From: Epiperipatus broadwayi
Lineage: Eukaryota > Onychophora > Udeonychophora > Euonychophora > Peripatidae
Assembly: GCA_028023455.1 (NCBI GenBank)
Contig: JAQFVV010001025.1
Span: 62,001 to 126,000, forward strand
Length of the DNA stretch: 64,000 bases
Direction of reading: 5' to 3'
Part shown: in pieces, positions 37,401 through 48,435 of the stretch
How the letters are laid out: each line of letters starts with the position of its first letter
Numbering within the stretch: position 1 is the first letter of the stretch
Program-made: the position numbers and the translations under genes
The notes under the pieces: model-generated
What the model was told of the DNA's origin: nothing
What the model saw: only the letters and a program-made list of their open reading frames with translations
Database searches by the model: none

Positions 37401-40400
37401 GACTGTACTAGATCCTAAGATCTAAGTGCAGTGTTCTCAGATCCAAGGTTCCTCACTGAAAAGAACCACAAGCTAGAAACTAGTCTGGGGATACTAGATG
37501 AGTAGATAATATATAGGAATTTTATGCACAAATCTTCTTGCGTCTATTGATTACTGTGGCTTGCACTGAGTGACGCTACTGTATGATGAGTTATGGCTGT
37601 GTGTTAGCAGAATCTTAAACAGGTTAGATTAGCAAAAGGCACATCAATATTTTGATTTATTGCGGAAGCCTTTTTTCGATATGAGTTAACTGGTATTCGA
37701 TAACTTCTTTCTAAACATAATTCAGTATGCTCATAGGTAGATGGCTCTCAATTATTTGTAAAATTCACGATAATACTATTTTATAAAAAAAAAAAACTTT
37801 TAGCTAACACATAGTAATAATATTAGGTGGATAATTGATTGGGTGACTGTTGTGTGCTTTTTGTTCAGTTTTGGGAATAACTTTTATATAAATAGTGTCA
37901 TAGAATAGTTTTGTTAACAATGTTTAGAATTTACATCCTAATTATTTTAGGAACTCTGGAAGTATGCTACCTGCTTCTGGAGTCGTTCATGATTTAGGAC
38001 AGTGAAGGACAAGTTTGAGTTACTGACATCAGCCAATTTTATTACATGAGGGTCTTGCTAAAAAAAAACTTGCAATTCTAGTCAAGTGAAGTTTTTTCTC
38101 AATTTTATATATGTTGGTTTAAAAAGTCTGATATATAATATTGGTACTCTCATTAGCAATAACAGTATTAGTTTTCTAGAAGTAACTTTATATCTAACAA
38201 TTTTATATAAAAGTGACCAACCAATTTTTTTAAAAATCATTCAATGACTTTACAAGTTTGTCCAATTTTGGAACATTTGATAAACGCAAATTATCTATAA
38301 ATATATTTTTTGTTTACCTGTAATAAAATGCTTTTGAAGTCCACAGGGGCAAAACTACGTGGACAAGTTTCTGAACCTATCATAGCAAGAGAAATTTAAG
38401 AGATTTTATTAATAATCTGTTCAAGAAGTTCCTATATTCATTCCAATTAGATTTCCTTAAATTCTACCACAGATCAGTATAATTTTCTACTACAAGAATG
38501 TGAATTCCAAAAGTGACTAATTTTTGTTTGTATTAATATAGAGGAAATGATCTAATATCAGCAGGGTACCAGAAATAACGAACCATTTTCATCAGAAAAG
38601 AAACATAAATCAGGGTTTATTCTGTTCTTCATCTGCCTGCATGGCATCGTATAACAAGTGCTTGTTGTTTAAATCCATTCATTCTAAAAATTGACATCTT
38701 CTTTTACATATCCCCTAAAAGTATTATAAGAATTTATATCACTTATAAAAACAGAAGTTGCAGGAAGATATGGATGATAAGAGCTTGGACAATTTGAATT
38801 GAGAAGTTTGTAAAAATTACTCATGTAAAAGTTGTTCATCACAATGATGATTGTAATTTCATTTGAACTTTTTTCAACAGACATTGTTTGATTTATAACG
38901 GGATTTGAAACCAATGTAACTATATTATGTTTATGATGCATTCTATTAATAATAGATACAACATGCATCATTAGGAAAATGATGATTCTGTGCTTAATGT
39001 TTAATTTGTAGGGTATATCCATTTTTGACTATGTTATATTCCCAGTTTTGAAATAAGTATTGCATATCCTTACTAAAGAAGAGGTTGCTTAGTAAAAAAA
39101 AATATACTGGCAATTGACTTGTGGTTCAACATAATGCTATCATTTTTCATTTCAAGAGCCTAGAACTTTTACCTTTGTAATATGGGTGTATTTGTTTCCC
39201 ATAATATTACAAAAGTTCACATTGATAGTTAAACGGTGTGTTTTTATAATTTGCTTTCTTTAGTCATGATTTTGTCAAGATTGTCTGGTTTACCTGTGGA
39301 AACAATTCGTTTTACAATTACACACATGCTACTTGGAGGGAAGACTACAGGAAGGCTATTATCGATCACACATTTACAATAACAACTTTCTATAAAGATG
39401 TCTTGCTTTTAATGTTTATGTTCGCAGGATAATAATGATTACAGACCATTTATTTCATATATGATAAATACCAACTTTCAAAATTTAATTGATCATTTTT
39501 TCTTAAAAATATATGTTGTGAAAAAGAATGATTACAAAATAAAACCAATGAATTTTCAAAAAGCCATTATTCTGAATCATTTTCAATCCACTGCAGGATG
39601 ACGATCTTTCCCTATTGTTTTGTACTTCTGGTCCATAAATTGTCTTATCTACATCACACCAGTAAAATTTGTCATTGCATCTATTTATGTTGTCTTTTAA
39701 AATCTCTTAAAATCCAGTTCGGGACTGTTATTGTTCGTCTATTACAATCTTTTTAATACACATAATATTTAAATTTTAAAAAATCAAAAAAATTTTTTAT
39801 AAAAAAACATTTGATACAAAAGTTACATAATAAAATAATCTCTACACTGGACAAGGTTTAGTTGCAGTGATAAACAGGCAAATTCTGGAGTTCAACGTTC
39901 ATATATCGTGGACACTATCTGCCACTTCCGGTGTTTAAACTTTTACGAACGCCAGAATAATAAACTATTTTAAAATTAGTCTCTAAAAATAGTTGTTTTA
40001 ATGTACGTAACTTAACTTCTAGGTTTTTTTATTTAGCCGTCTTGTCGAGTTAAGATTGTTCACAAAATGTCTTAGAGTGGAGAGTGATCTGCGTTTTGCT
40101 TGGTGAAAGGCCGTAGTATGGAGGAGGGACGCATGGATAAAAACAAATCATGAAAATACCTCAGCAATTTCATGATCATTTATTTATCCATAACATATTA
40201 AAAGTGAATAGAAATAAGTTTCTACCTTGCAAGAATGAATATAATCTCCGCTATCTACACAGGTATGGAGATACGTGCGGTTGATACTCTGACTTAACAT
40301 GCTTAAATTGGTGAAACGTATGCGTAATAAGAGAAGTGGCCAATGTCTGCTATGAAATTTGAGATCTAGTGTAACTGAAATAAGAGACAAAAGAACTAAA

Positions 40401-40672
40401 ACTATTGAAAATGTTTTGAGTTTGTGCATGCAGGCACACATTACTTTTTAAGATGACTAATTTTAAAATAGACTACTAAATTTTACCTAAGCACTGAAAA
40501 GTTTAAAAAAAAAACAGTTAAAGAGAAATATTTTATATAGGGGTGGTTGTGAGAGCATGTACGTAATTTAAAAGAAATATGCCGGCAGACAAAGATATGC
40601 CATATATAGAGAAAGTATTTTTAATCACTGATCAAAATTAAAAGTTATTTCCTCAACAATATATTTTCATTT

Positions 40673-40697
40673 TTTTTTTTTAAATTTCCTGTTATAG
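40673..40697 (+). promoter_or_regulatory. Predicted 3' splice acceptor in the 5' leader of GPCR copy 2
   Basis: T-run followed by tttcctgttatag, 65 bases before the start codon; conserved with copy 1 although the surrounding leader carries indels. Confidence 0.45.
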
Positions 40698-40762
40698 GGA
40701 TGTGTGGGTACGTATAAGAATTTATTTTAACTAATGTTTGGATATAATCGCATTGTGGCTTA

Positions 40763-41752
40763 ATGTCTGGAAATACAGAATTAGTTCATTTTATAGAATA
40801 TAGAATAATCTGGGCAATTTATGGAATATTAGGTATTCTCTTGAACTCAATCCATTTGATTACTCTTTGCCATTGGAAAACTCAAACGCCTAGTTTTTTT
40901 TATCTACGTGTGATTGCTTGCATTGATTTATTTATGTCGGTTGTTATTTTTACCATCTGGCTTATAATAATTACTGGCTTAGATTTAATGTACACTGGAC
41001 AATTTGTACATATGAAGATTTTTCATCCGCTGTTTTATGTTATGAGACTAACTAGCAACTTTATAATCTTAGCACTTACGATTGATCGTTACGTGGCTGT
41101 AACTTACCCCACCAAGTGTGATCTTCTTAAAAGTTATAGATTTCACAGAGCGGTAACCTTTGTTTCTTTTGTTTTATCATTTTCTGTTTACATTACAAAG
41201 TTTTTAAAGTTTAAAATTATTTGTAGTACCGAAAATCAGTGCGGTCATGGCGTTTATGAATTTATCCATTCAAATTCTTATTTTGTTTACGTCTGTATAA
41301 GAGAAACTGCGCTAAGCTTGTTACCAATGATTGCTATAGTAATATTGAATATTCGGATAATAATAACGACTAAAAACATAAAAAGGAAAAGAAAATCCAA
41401 CTTGTTTAAAGATGAAAATTACTTAATATACTTACTGATCGGCCATTCTGTCCTCTATATTGTGAGCAACCTTCCATCTTTCTTTGAATTTATTGTAGAT
41501 TTAGCCTTAAATATCTGGAAAGACCCTTTCGTAGGAACCACCTACACGGCAGTTATACAAAATTTACAAATGATTAATTATGTATTCTCAATATTTTTAT
41601 ATTTATTTTTTAACAAGCCCTACAGAAGTGTATTTAAAAAAGTTATTTTAAGAATTGATTATAGAACTTCAGATAAAGGTGAAATACCTCTGGGTGAATC
41701 CGGAAGCAATAGAAACGTTGACAGCACAGAAAGCAAATCGAGTGAAATTTAA
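40763..41752 (+). CDS. Class A (rhodopsin-like) GPCR, copy 2
   Basis: A 329-residue paralogue of the receptor at 10596-11585, with no indels and about 33 substitutions (about 90% identity by hand count). The same landmarks are present: GILLN in TM1, ACIDLFMS in TM2, TIDRYVAV at the end of TM3, LLPMIA in TM5, the KRKRKS loop, SNLPSFFEF in TM6 and SIFLY in TM7. It too lacks the TM3-start cysteine and keeps two cysteines in extracellular loop 2. Differences cluster in residues 61-82 (TM2 and loop 1) and 245-259 (end of TM6 and loop 3), both facing the extracellular pocket. TM3 to intracellular loop 2 (83-125) is identical in protein despite about six silent changes. An in-frame upstream stop and the conserved leader support the start. 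Probably a functional surface receptor with altered ligand preference; the ligand is unknown. Confidence 0.92.
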   Translation: MSGNTELVHFIEYRIIWAIYGILGILLNSIHLITLCHWKTQTPSFFYLRVIACIDLFMSVVIFTIWLIIITGLDLMYTGQFVHMKIFHPLFYVMRLTSNFIILALTIDRYVAVTYPTKCDLLKSYRFHRAVTFVSFVLSFSVYITKFLKFKIICSTENQCGHGVYEFIHSNSYFVYVCIRETALSLLPMIAIVILNIRIIITTKNIKRKRKSNLFKDENYLIYLLIGHSVLYIVSNLPSFFEFIVDLALNIWKDPFVGTTYTAVIQNLQMINYVFSIFLYLFFNKPYRSVFKKVILRIDYRTSDKGEIPLGESGSNRNVDSTESKSSEI

Positions 41753-41904
41753 TTTCAAATGTAAGCGACGACAGTATTTTTCTGCAAACTATACGTATAC
41801 ACCCATACAATTATACGTTACGAGTATAATACTTTTAGCAAACATTTATTCCTAGTATCCTTCGCATACGCATAAATAATTATTTTAAATGCTGCTCTAG
41901 ATAA

Positions 41905-44240
41905 TACAATGCGCTATGGCTTATCTTTTATCTAAGTCAGAAATTTCTCAGCCACTATGCCCAGAGAAACCCGTTAGCCATCTTATCTCCCTTTCCATTA
42001 CTCACCCTAAGTTTTTAGCATATTCTTTTCTATTCTGCTCAATTCCATTTCCACAAGATCATTTTTGTCCATTCTATAGCTTTTATATCTAGATCTTCCT
42101 TATCTTATTACAAATCCAGCATAAAAAACGAAAACTAACTTTCTGTATAATCACTTTGTTTATATTTATTCTCCTACAATTTCATTACTAGTTTTATTAG
42201 ATTTGAATGCTGATCAATGGTTTAATTGGTGATTCTGAGTTTTATTACTATAACTGGTTTGGATAGGCCTCTTATCAGCATTTTAGTTAACTGTTTCAGA
42301 TGTTATATCTCATTATTGTCTACAGCTGAAAGAAATCCAGGAACCACTATAAATTTTTCCACTGGCACAAAAATATATCTGTGTGAGCCACTTTGTCATG
42401 TAATCAGTTTTTTTGATGGGTTTTAACTCCAATCTGTAATTTATTTTGTGTTTTCTGAGTGGTATTCTCATCATTTTCTGCCACCACTAATCACTTTCAC
42501 CATCTCACACCATGGATGATAGTTTCAAAAGTAAACTATTGTCTTTCTTTCATTATGCTCAGCTATTATTCTAAATTAAAGTGCCTATCCCTTGCTTTTC
42601 ATTGCTCCACCTTTTGTCAGTTCATAGTTTGGACATTATTCTCTGAGAGATGACCTAATTGTGACTTATAGACATTTGATTCCAAGTTTTCATGTATAGA
42701 CTTTCAGGTGCCAACAGTTGGTCCCTGACTTTAAGATTGCACAGGATTTCCACAGGTTCAGTATGCGTTGCTTGAACTTCAAGTCACATCTGGTAATCCA
42801 TAAGGTAAACAGAACTAAGATGGCCATTTTTAATGTGGCAAATTTTCCACTGCCCAATGCTTTGCCAAGTTCAAGAACATCTCTGCAACCCAGCAGTACA
42901 CTTGAAATTAGTTTGGCTCTAAGATCATTAAAATGATAGCAAGCAAAAAAATATGACTCATTGTCTCCTCATAACACATCAATTTTTTAGAACCCCCTGC
43001 ATGTTACCAGGAAATGACTTGTTGGTAGTGAACATGGGTTATATTTGATTATGAAAGTCCATTATTTTTGGCTCAACAGCCCAGTGTCTTGTTTTTGAAA
43101 TTAAAACTTTTATGGATATGTTCAATTGAGTATCTTTTCTTGACAGGGATGGATGTATTTATATACGATATAATGATCTACACAAATGAACCTCCTTCTG
43201 GCAGAACAAACTATAATTGTATGTGAGGCCAAGGTAGCTATGAACGATGAAGACCAGTCTTAAAAACTGTTTTTTAAAAAGTTATAAGCAAGCACAAGAA
43301 ATGGTGATTATGTGATGTTTATTGGCTTTTTCCAAGTTGTTTATTATAAAATAAGACATCAATGTATTTATCTATAATGAATAATTTGTCTTAATAAAAA
43401 ACTTTATTACTTGTACCCTTTCTTCTTGTATGTATTTACATTCAATTAGTAGATATCTAATATTTTCCATACCTTCTTTCCATAACTTCCAAATTAAATC
43501 AATCACATTTCTCCATTTATGTGTATATTCCTTTGTTGCTAACGATTCTATTCGAACCTTAAACAATGAACTACTTTTCCCTCTATTTTCTTAAATTAAC
43601 TCACATTCAATATTCTGTTTATTTATATATATTTAAACGTTTTATTCCCCATACTAGTTTTTCATCTCTCCAACTCTCTGACTTTTATTAATGTCTCTAT
43701 TCTTTTATCCCATTCATTTCAACTATAAAACTCAACAATGCTCCTAACACAATCATCCCATCTTTTGTACAAGTATACAAACATAAAGTCTCTATCCAAA
43801 TCTTCTGCATATCGTACTAAATTTCCCACTCACGTTGTTGCCGGTACTTTGCTCACAATCCGATTAAATACTATTTTGTCTATATTCTCTTACTATCCAT
43901 AAATTGCAATGTACTAAAAAAATTTATTTTGCTTTTTGCATCTGTAATATAAAACCTTAACCATCCAATTTCTCCTTCAATTGCCTCCTTTTCCATTTAC
44001 ACATCTGCATCTAATGCATGTCTTGTGATAAAGTGGCCATCTCTAGATCTGAAACTTTTTATAAATTCTAAAGCAACAAAATATTGGATTATTTTTTTTA
44101 TTTAAAACGATTTCGCTTATGTTTTTGCTGAAGAACGACTTTTGTAAATAATTGTTTGTAAAAATACTGCATTGGAAAGATAAATTTGTATATATTATTA
44201 AACACAAACTACTTTTTATTAACATTTGGGATGTTAAGAA
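41905..44240 (-). pseudogene. Non-LTR retrotransposon relic crossing the C/D joint
   Basis: Most continuous copy of the relic. From its 3' side near the GPCR it runs through the EN-x-x-x-LL-x-EC-x-x-x-QEER segment (minus frame 43566-43372) and the AEDLD-like segment to the start of fragment D at about 43790, ending near 44240. It is interrupted by an insert at about 42191-43401. All frames are broken. Confidence 0.6.
42191..43401. mobile_element. Unidentified 1.2 kb insert in the retrotransposon relic
   Basis: Unit A is uninterrupted at the equivalent point (near 12000). The insert is bracketed by similar short sequence, ttcattact (42181-42189) and tttattact (from about 43401), consistent with a target-site duplication of about 9 bases. 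It is less AT-rich than its surroundings and holds short plus-strand frames (42226-42426, 42459-42653, 42718-42936) that match nothing I can name. It may be a non-autonomous transposon or a processed pseudogene. Confidence 0.5.
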
Positions 44241-44870
44241 ATTTTACTTATGCAAATGTTCAATTTCATATATGCATTATAGACTTTGTAAAACATGAGT
44301 AAGCAATTTCATTAACCACATCTCTACGGTTAGGCTAAATCATCTTTAAATGCCAGTTTAATAAGTTTTTTTATTGAAACTTTCTCTTACATCTGAAAAT
44401 ACCAATTCTTCCATTGTCATCCAATAATGAGATAGCTAGCTGAATTGACAAACTAAAAAAATTCTGGGTATGTTTTCGAATTAAAAGATATCTAGTTCCA
44501 CTTGAAGATGAACTGAAGCCCATGATTATAATAGACAACGCTTTTTCTGAAGAAATTAGAAATATATATATATAGCATTATTCAGAAACATTTTCTCTGT
44601 ACCATTTTTGGACTTGTTTGAAAACTGACATTATTTATTATTTTCTTAATTAAAAGAAATGTATAAATAGGTGCTTTTTAGACAATTTCCAGTAGAAATA
44701 AGAAAGCTACTATATCAGGACTCTAAAATAAATTGTGAAACATGTAATGTAAGTTGTATTTTTTTTTAATAGTTTGTTACTGCTGTCCAATGCTTTCCCA
44801 GCATTACTCTTTGCCAAAATATTTTTTTTTTATAAATTTGCTTTTTAATTATCAGTATAATATTCATAGT
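43790..44870. repeat. Truncated tandem unit D
   Basis: Follows unit C without a break and matches the first kilobase of units A, B and C (for example 4540-5550 in A) up to an aatattcatag-like sequence at about 44867, where unrelated sequence and the inverted-repeat cluster begin. No receptor follows within the window. Confidence 0.8.
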
Positions 44871-44899
44871 TCAATTATTCATTGGTTTATAAAATCGAA

Positions 44900-45392
44900 A
44901 TATTATATAGAGTATATGAGCACAGACTTTCACACCACCCATCGCTCTCCACACTATCTCATAACACTGATACACTTGAACACATATATGTTGAAAAGAT
45001 AAATAATCACCAATATACGTATAATCTCGGCCTCAGGGTGGCCTTTGAGCATTTCATCACCAGATTTTCAATTGGATAGACGATTGAAGAGTTGGAGTAT
45101 AGTGTAGATTGAAGCCTGTCCATTAAAGTATGAGGATTGGCTATCTTGGTATATATCTTAGCACTTATAGCATATATGTGTAGAGATGGTAATCTGGACC
45201 AACTGATGATTGCTGTTTTAGCATGAAATACGTATATTGGTGATTATTTATCTTTTCAACATATATGTGTTCAAGTGTATCAGTGTTATGAGATAGTGTG
45301 GAGAGAGATGGGTGGTGTGAAAGTCTGTGCTCATATACCCTATATATTACATATGTAGACACAGGTATATAATAAACCTGTGTGTTTCAGTT
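44900..45392. mobile_element. MITE copy 1, left end truncated
   Basis: Long terminal inverted repeats: 44900-45022 and 45226-45352 are inverted copies (inner landmarks gagcacagactttcacacc and its inverse). The right side continues through a cctgtgtgtttcagtt end, while the left side lacks that outer part. The unique centre contains a segment found again in copy 3. Confidence 0.85.
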
Positions 45393-45820
45393 AAAATTGG
45401 AATAAAGCAACTGATAAAAAAACATATCCTTAAGAATCCGATTCAAATGTAGAAGCTCCATTTAATTTGCAGAACAATAACAGCCATTTTGAGACGTTGT
45501 AAGACATTATTATATTATTTATATATAATAGATTGTATCGCTGTCATTTTATATATTAAAACACTGCTGCAGTGAATAAAAAATAAAATTTAATCAAGTA
45601 AAACAAGTATACTTTGAACGCATTAGCCGTCTAACACATTGAAAATATACTTGATTTATTGCGTGCATCGAGAGAAATGACCCCAAGCGCAAGATCAAAG
45701 GTGCATGACATATATTCAACAATTCCAACTGCATAAACAGAAAGGAATCCTGTTTCCCTTTCTCGAAAAAATGGGTTATGTAATTTACCGCAGACATTTA
45801 AATAAACATATATTATACTA
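45353..45820. other. Spacer between two inverted MITE ends
   Basis: The spacer is bounded by inverted copies of the outer MITE end (45354-45392 and 45821-45860), so the whole 44900-46260 region can fold back. The 67-codon minus frame at 45797-45594 is unidentified. Confidence 0.5.
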
Positions 45821-46258
45821 ACTGAAATACAGGCTTATTATATACCTGTATCAATGTATGTAATATATAGGGTATATGAGCATAGACTTTTACATGACCC
45901 ATCACTCTCCACTCTATTTCATAACACTGATACACTTAAACACATATATGTTGAAAATATAAATAATCACCAATATATGTATTTCATGTTAAACCAGCAA
46001 TCATCAATTCGTCCAGATTATCATCTCTACACATATATGCAGTAAGTGCTCATATATATATTAAGATAGCTAATTTTAATATTTTAATGGTCAGCCTTTA
46101 ATCCACTTCACACTCCAACCCTTCAACCATCTATCCAATTAAAAAATCTAAGTGTTATGAGATAGAATGGAGAGTGGTGGGTCGTGTGAAAGTCTGTGCT
46201 CATATACCCTATATATTACATATATTGACATAGCTATATAATAATCCTGTATTTCAGT
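45821..46258. mobile_element. MITE copy 2, complete, TA-flanked
   Basis: A complete 438-base element with TIRs of about 150 bases beginning ACTGAAATAC and ending GTATTTCAGT. A TA dinucleotide flanks both ends (45819-45820 and 46259-46260), as for Tc1/mariner-type MITEs. It has no coding capacity. Confidence 0.88.
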
Positions 46259-46329
46259 TATTACACAGTAGACATGTCTGTCCAACCCTTGTGTATGTAT
46301 TAAATGGATTATGTCCTATACATGATGGG

Positions 46330-46696
46330 TCAGATTGACTTTAGGTCAACATGGGTGTGATGAAAATCTTGGCCTCATGGCGGCCTTTGAGGGTTCTATC
46401 ATCAGAATTTTCAATTGGATGGATGGTTGAAGAGTTGGAGTGTGGAGTGGATTGAAGCCTGTCCATTAAAGTATGAAGATTGGCTATCTTAATATATATT
46501 GCAGCACTTATTGCATATATGTGTAAAGATGATAATCTGGACCAACTGATGATTGCTGGTTTAGCATGAAATATGTATATTGGTGATTATTTATCTTTTC
46601 AACAAATATGTGTTCAAGTGTGTCAGTGTTATGAGATAGAGTGGAGAGTGGTGGGACTTGTGAAATTATGTGCTCATATACCCTATATATTATACT
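46330..46696. mobile_element. MITE copy 3, right half
   Basis: Contains the unique central segment of copy 1 in the same orientation (starting near cttggcctcatggcggcctt) and the right TIR to about 46696, but no left TIR. Confidence 0.8.
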
Positions 46697-48435
46697 GTAA
46701 CATTTTTCACGTTCGATTAGGCCTTCTATTATGCATTAGAATGCATGAGTTAATCAAACTTCATATTTTTAAAAACATAATTATATTTTCTGATTAACTG
46801 GTGTACTAATTATTACGATTTGTATTATCGAGGAAATCAGCTTTTTATTTATTTTAACAAGGGTATCAGGATTCATACAAGAATCCACTGAAATCCGTCA
46901 TGTTGCACATCACAAATTAAGAAGAAAACAACCAAAAGTAAGATCAGGATTATGATTTTTTGTAAATTTATATTTTGGAGAACATTACTCCCGGTGCTTA
47001 ATTTCTAACAAATCTATTGGCAAAGATAATTTACGATAATAGATTATAAATAAATTAACAATAATAACACACAATGAAAGGTTGATAAAAATGAAATATA
47101 TTATTCAAACAAATTAAAATATTTAAAAGATAAATTACTAATAAATTGGAAAGAATATATGCAGACTAATCCAGACATTAGTCAACTTATTAAACCAGTT
47201 TAACAATTAAAGTTTACTTCTTAAGTTTTTTCTAGAAAAGTTCTTTAAAATGGTAAATCTGCAAATGTCTCTATTAGTAGTATATTATAAGCTTATAGTA
47301 AGGATTGTTTGCAAACAATTTAATCTCAGCCAGGATATGAATAGTCTTACTGATAAATTTTGTAGCACGCATTTTGAAGAGCCCATTGAAGTTAACAAGT
47401 TTCACTCTGTCTACATTTTTGTATGTTCTTGGCCTGTCTTAATGCTAGGTTGGACAGTTTTTCTGAGTGACCTATATGGTGAAAGGTATCTGTAAACACA
47501 TCAGTTCCACTCCACATGATGATTCACCTCCGCCTATGGGTAGTGGTAGTCCTGCATATGAGTAGACTGGGATAGGACATTTTCTCCATCCCAGATCTAA
47601 TAGAAACTGCTAGTTAGGGAGAAGACCCAAGATCCTGATTGCCATTGTTTTCTTCCCTTTTATACTTGCTATCAGTTTTTAGGCTCCTGCACATATATTA
47701 TCTTTTGTTCTTTTATCAGAACACAAAATCTTATACATTATTTCTTATTTTCAGCTACAAAGTTTATTTTTTACTAATTACTTCCACCATCTTTAATTAG
47801 CGTTAGAAAGATTTTTCTGATTGTTTGGAATTTCAGTGGTGATTTAGTATCCACTCACAGCCATTTTGAATTATAAGAACTGCCCAAAACCCAGCCTAAC
47901 ACACCCAAGCGATAAATCACATCGATCAATTTATACATTGTTGTGATCTGACCATTTGTTATAAAATTGCCATTTTCATAAAAAAAACAAAAAACAATCA
48001 CATGATTAAAATATTAAAACACATAATTCACAATTTTCATCAAAAATGAAAAAATAAAAATTTGGTTTAATCAGACTTTTTCATGAAGATTACAAAATTG
48101 CCATTTTCGTCAAGAATAAAAAAACAACCAATTTTCGTAGTTATAGGAATCACGTGATTAAAACACAAAATTCACAATTTTAAAAAATAAAATTTAAGTT
48201 TGCTAGTTTATTTAACCATCTATTCATGACAATAAAAAAATAAATTTTAAGCAATAATTACATTTTCATACAGTTATATTTATGGAATCACATAACTAAA
48301 AAAGGTTCGCAAATATTTTACATTCAGATTCGTTATCTAAATTTACATCACCCTTTTAAAAAATCAAATTTATGTTAACTAGTTTATTAAACAACCTACA
48401 CATGATAATCAAAAAGATATGCCCATATGAAATCC
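46697..48435. other. AT-rich DNA with short dispersed repeats
   Basis: No gene is supported. 47500-47680 is relatively GC-rich but shows no recognisable protein. From about 47930 to 48430 the motifs aaaattgccattttc and cacatgattaaaa recur two to three times at about 150-base spacing, which looks like a decayed tandem repeat. Confidence 0.45.

Larger units (their letters stand above)
29690..43790. repeat. Tandem unit C of the GPCR array
   Basis: Starts with the continuous middle of the retrotransposon relic (about 29690-30250), follows unit A to about 31135, is interrupted by unrelated DNA to about 36763, and then resumes through GPCR copy 2 and the relic 3' end. A 1.2 kb insert at about 42191-43401 splits that relic. 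Subtracting both inserts leaves about 7.3 kb, close to the about 7.1 kb of unit A without its private insert. Confidence 0.85.

Noticed and set aside
38684-39022. Minus-strand frames in units C and B (17828-18097) with similar translation
   Set aside because: Unit A has frame breaks in the same sequence. Changes are spread over all codon positions, so protein-level similarity only mirrors DNA similarity.
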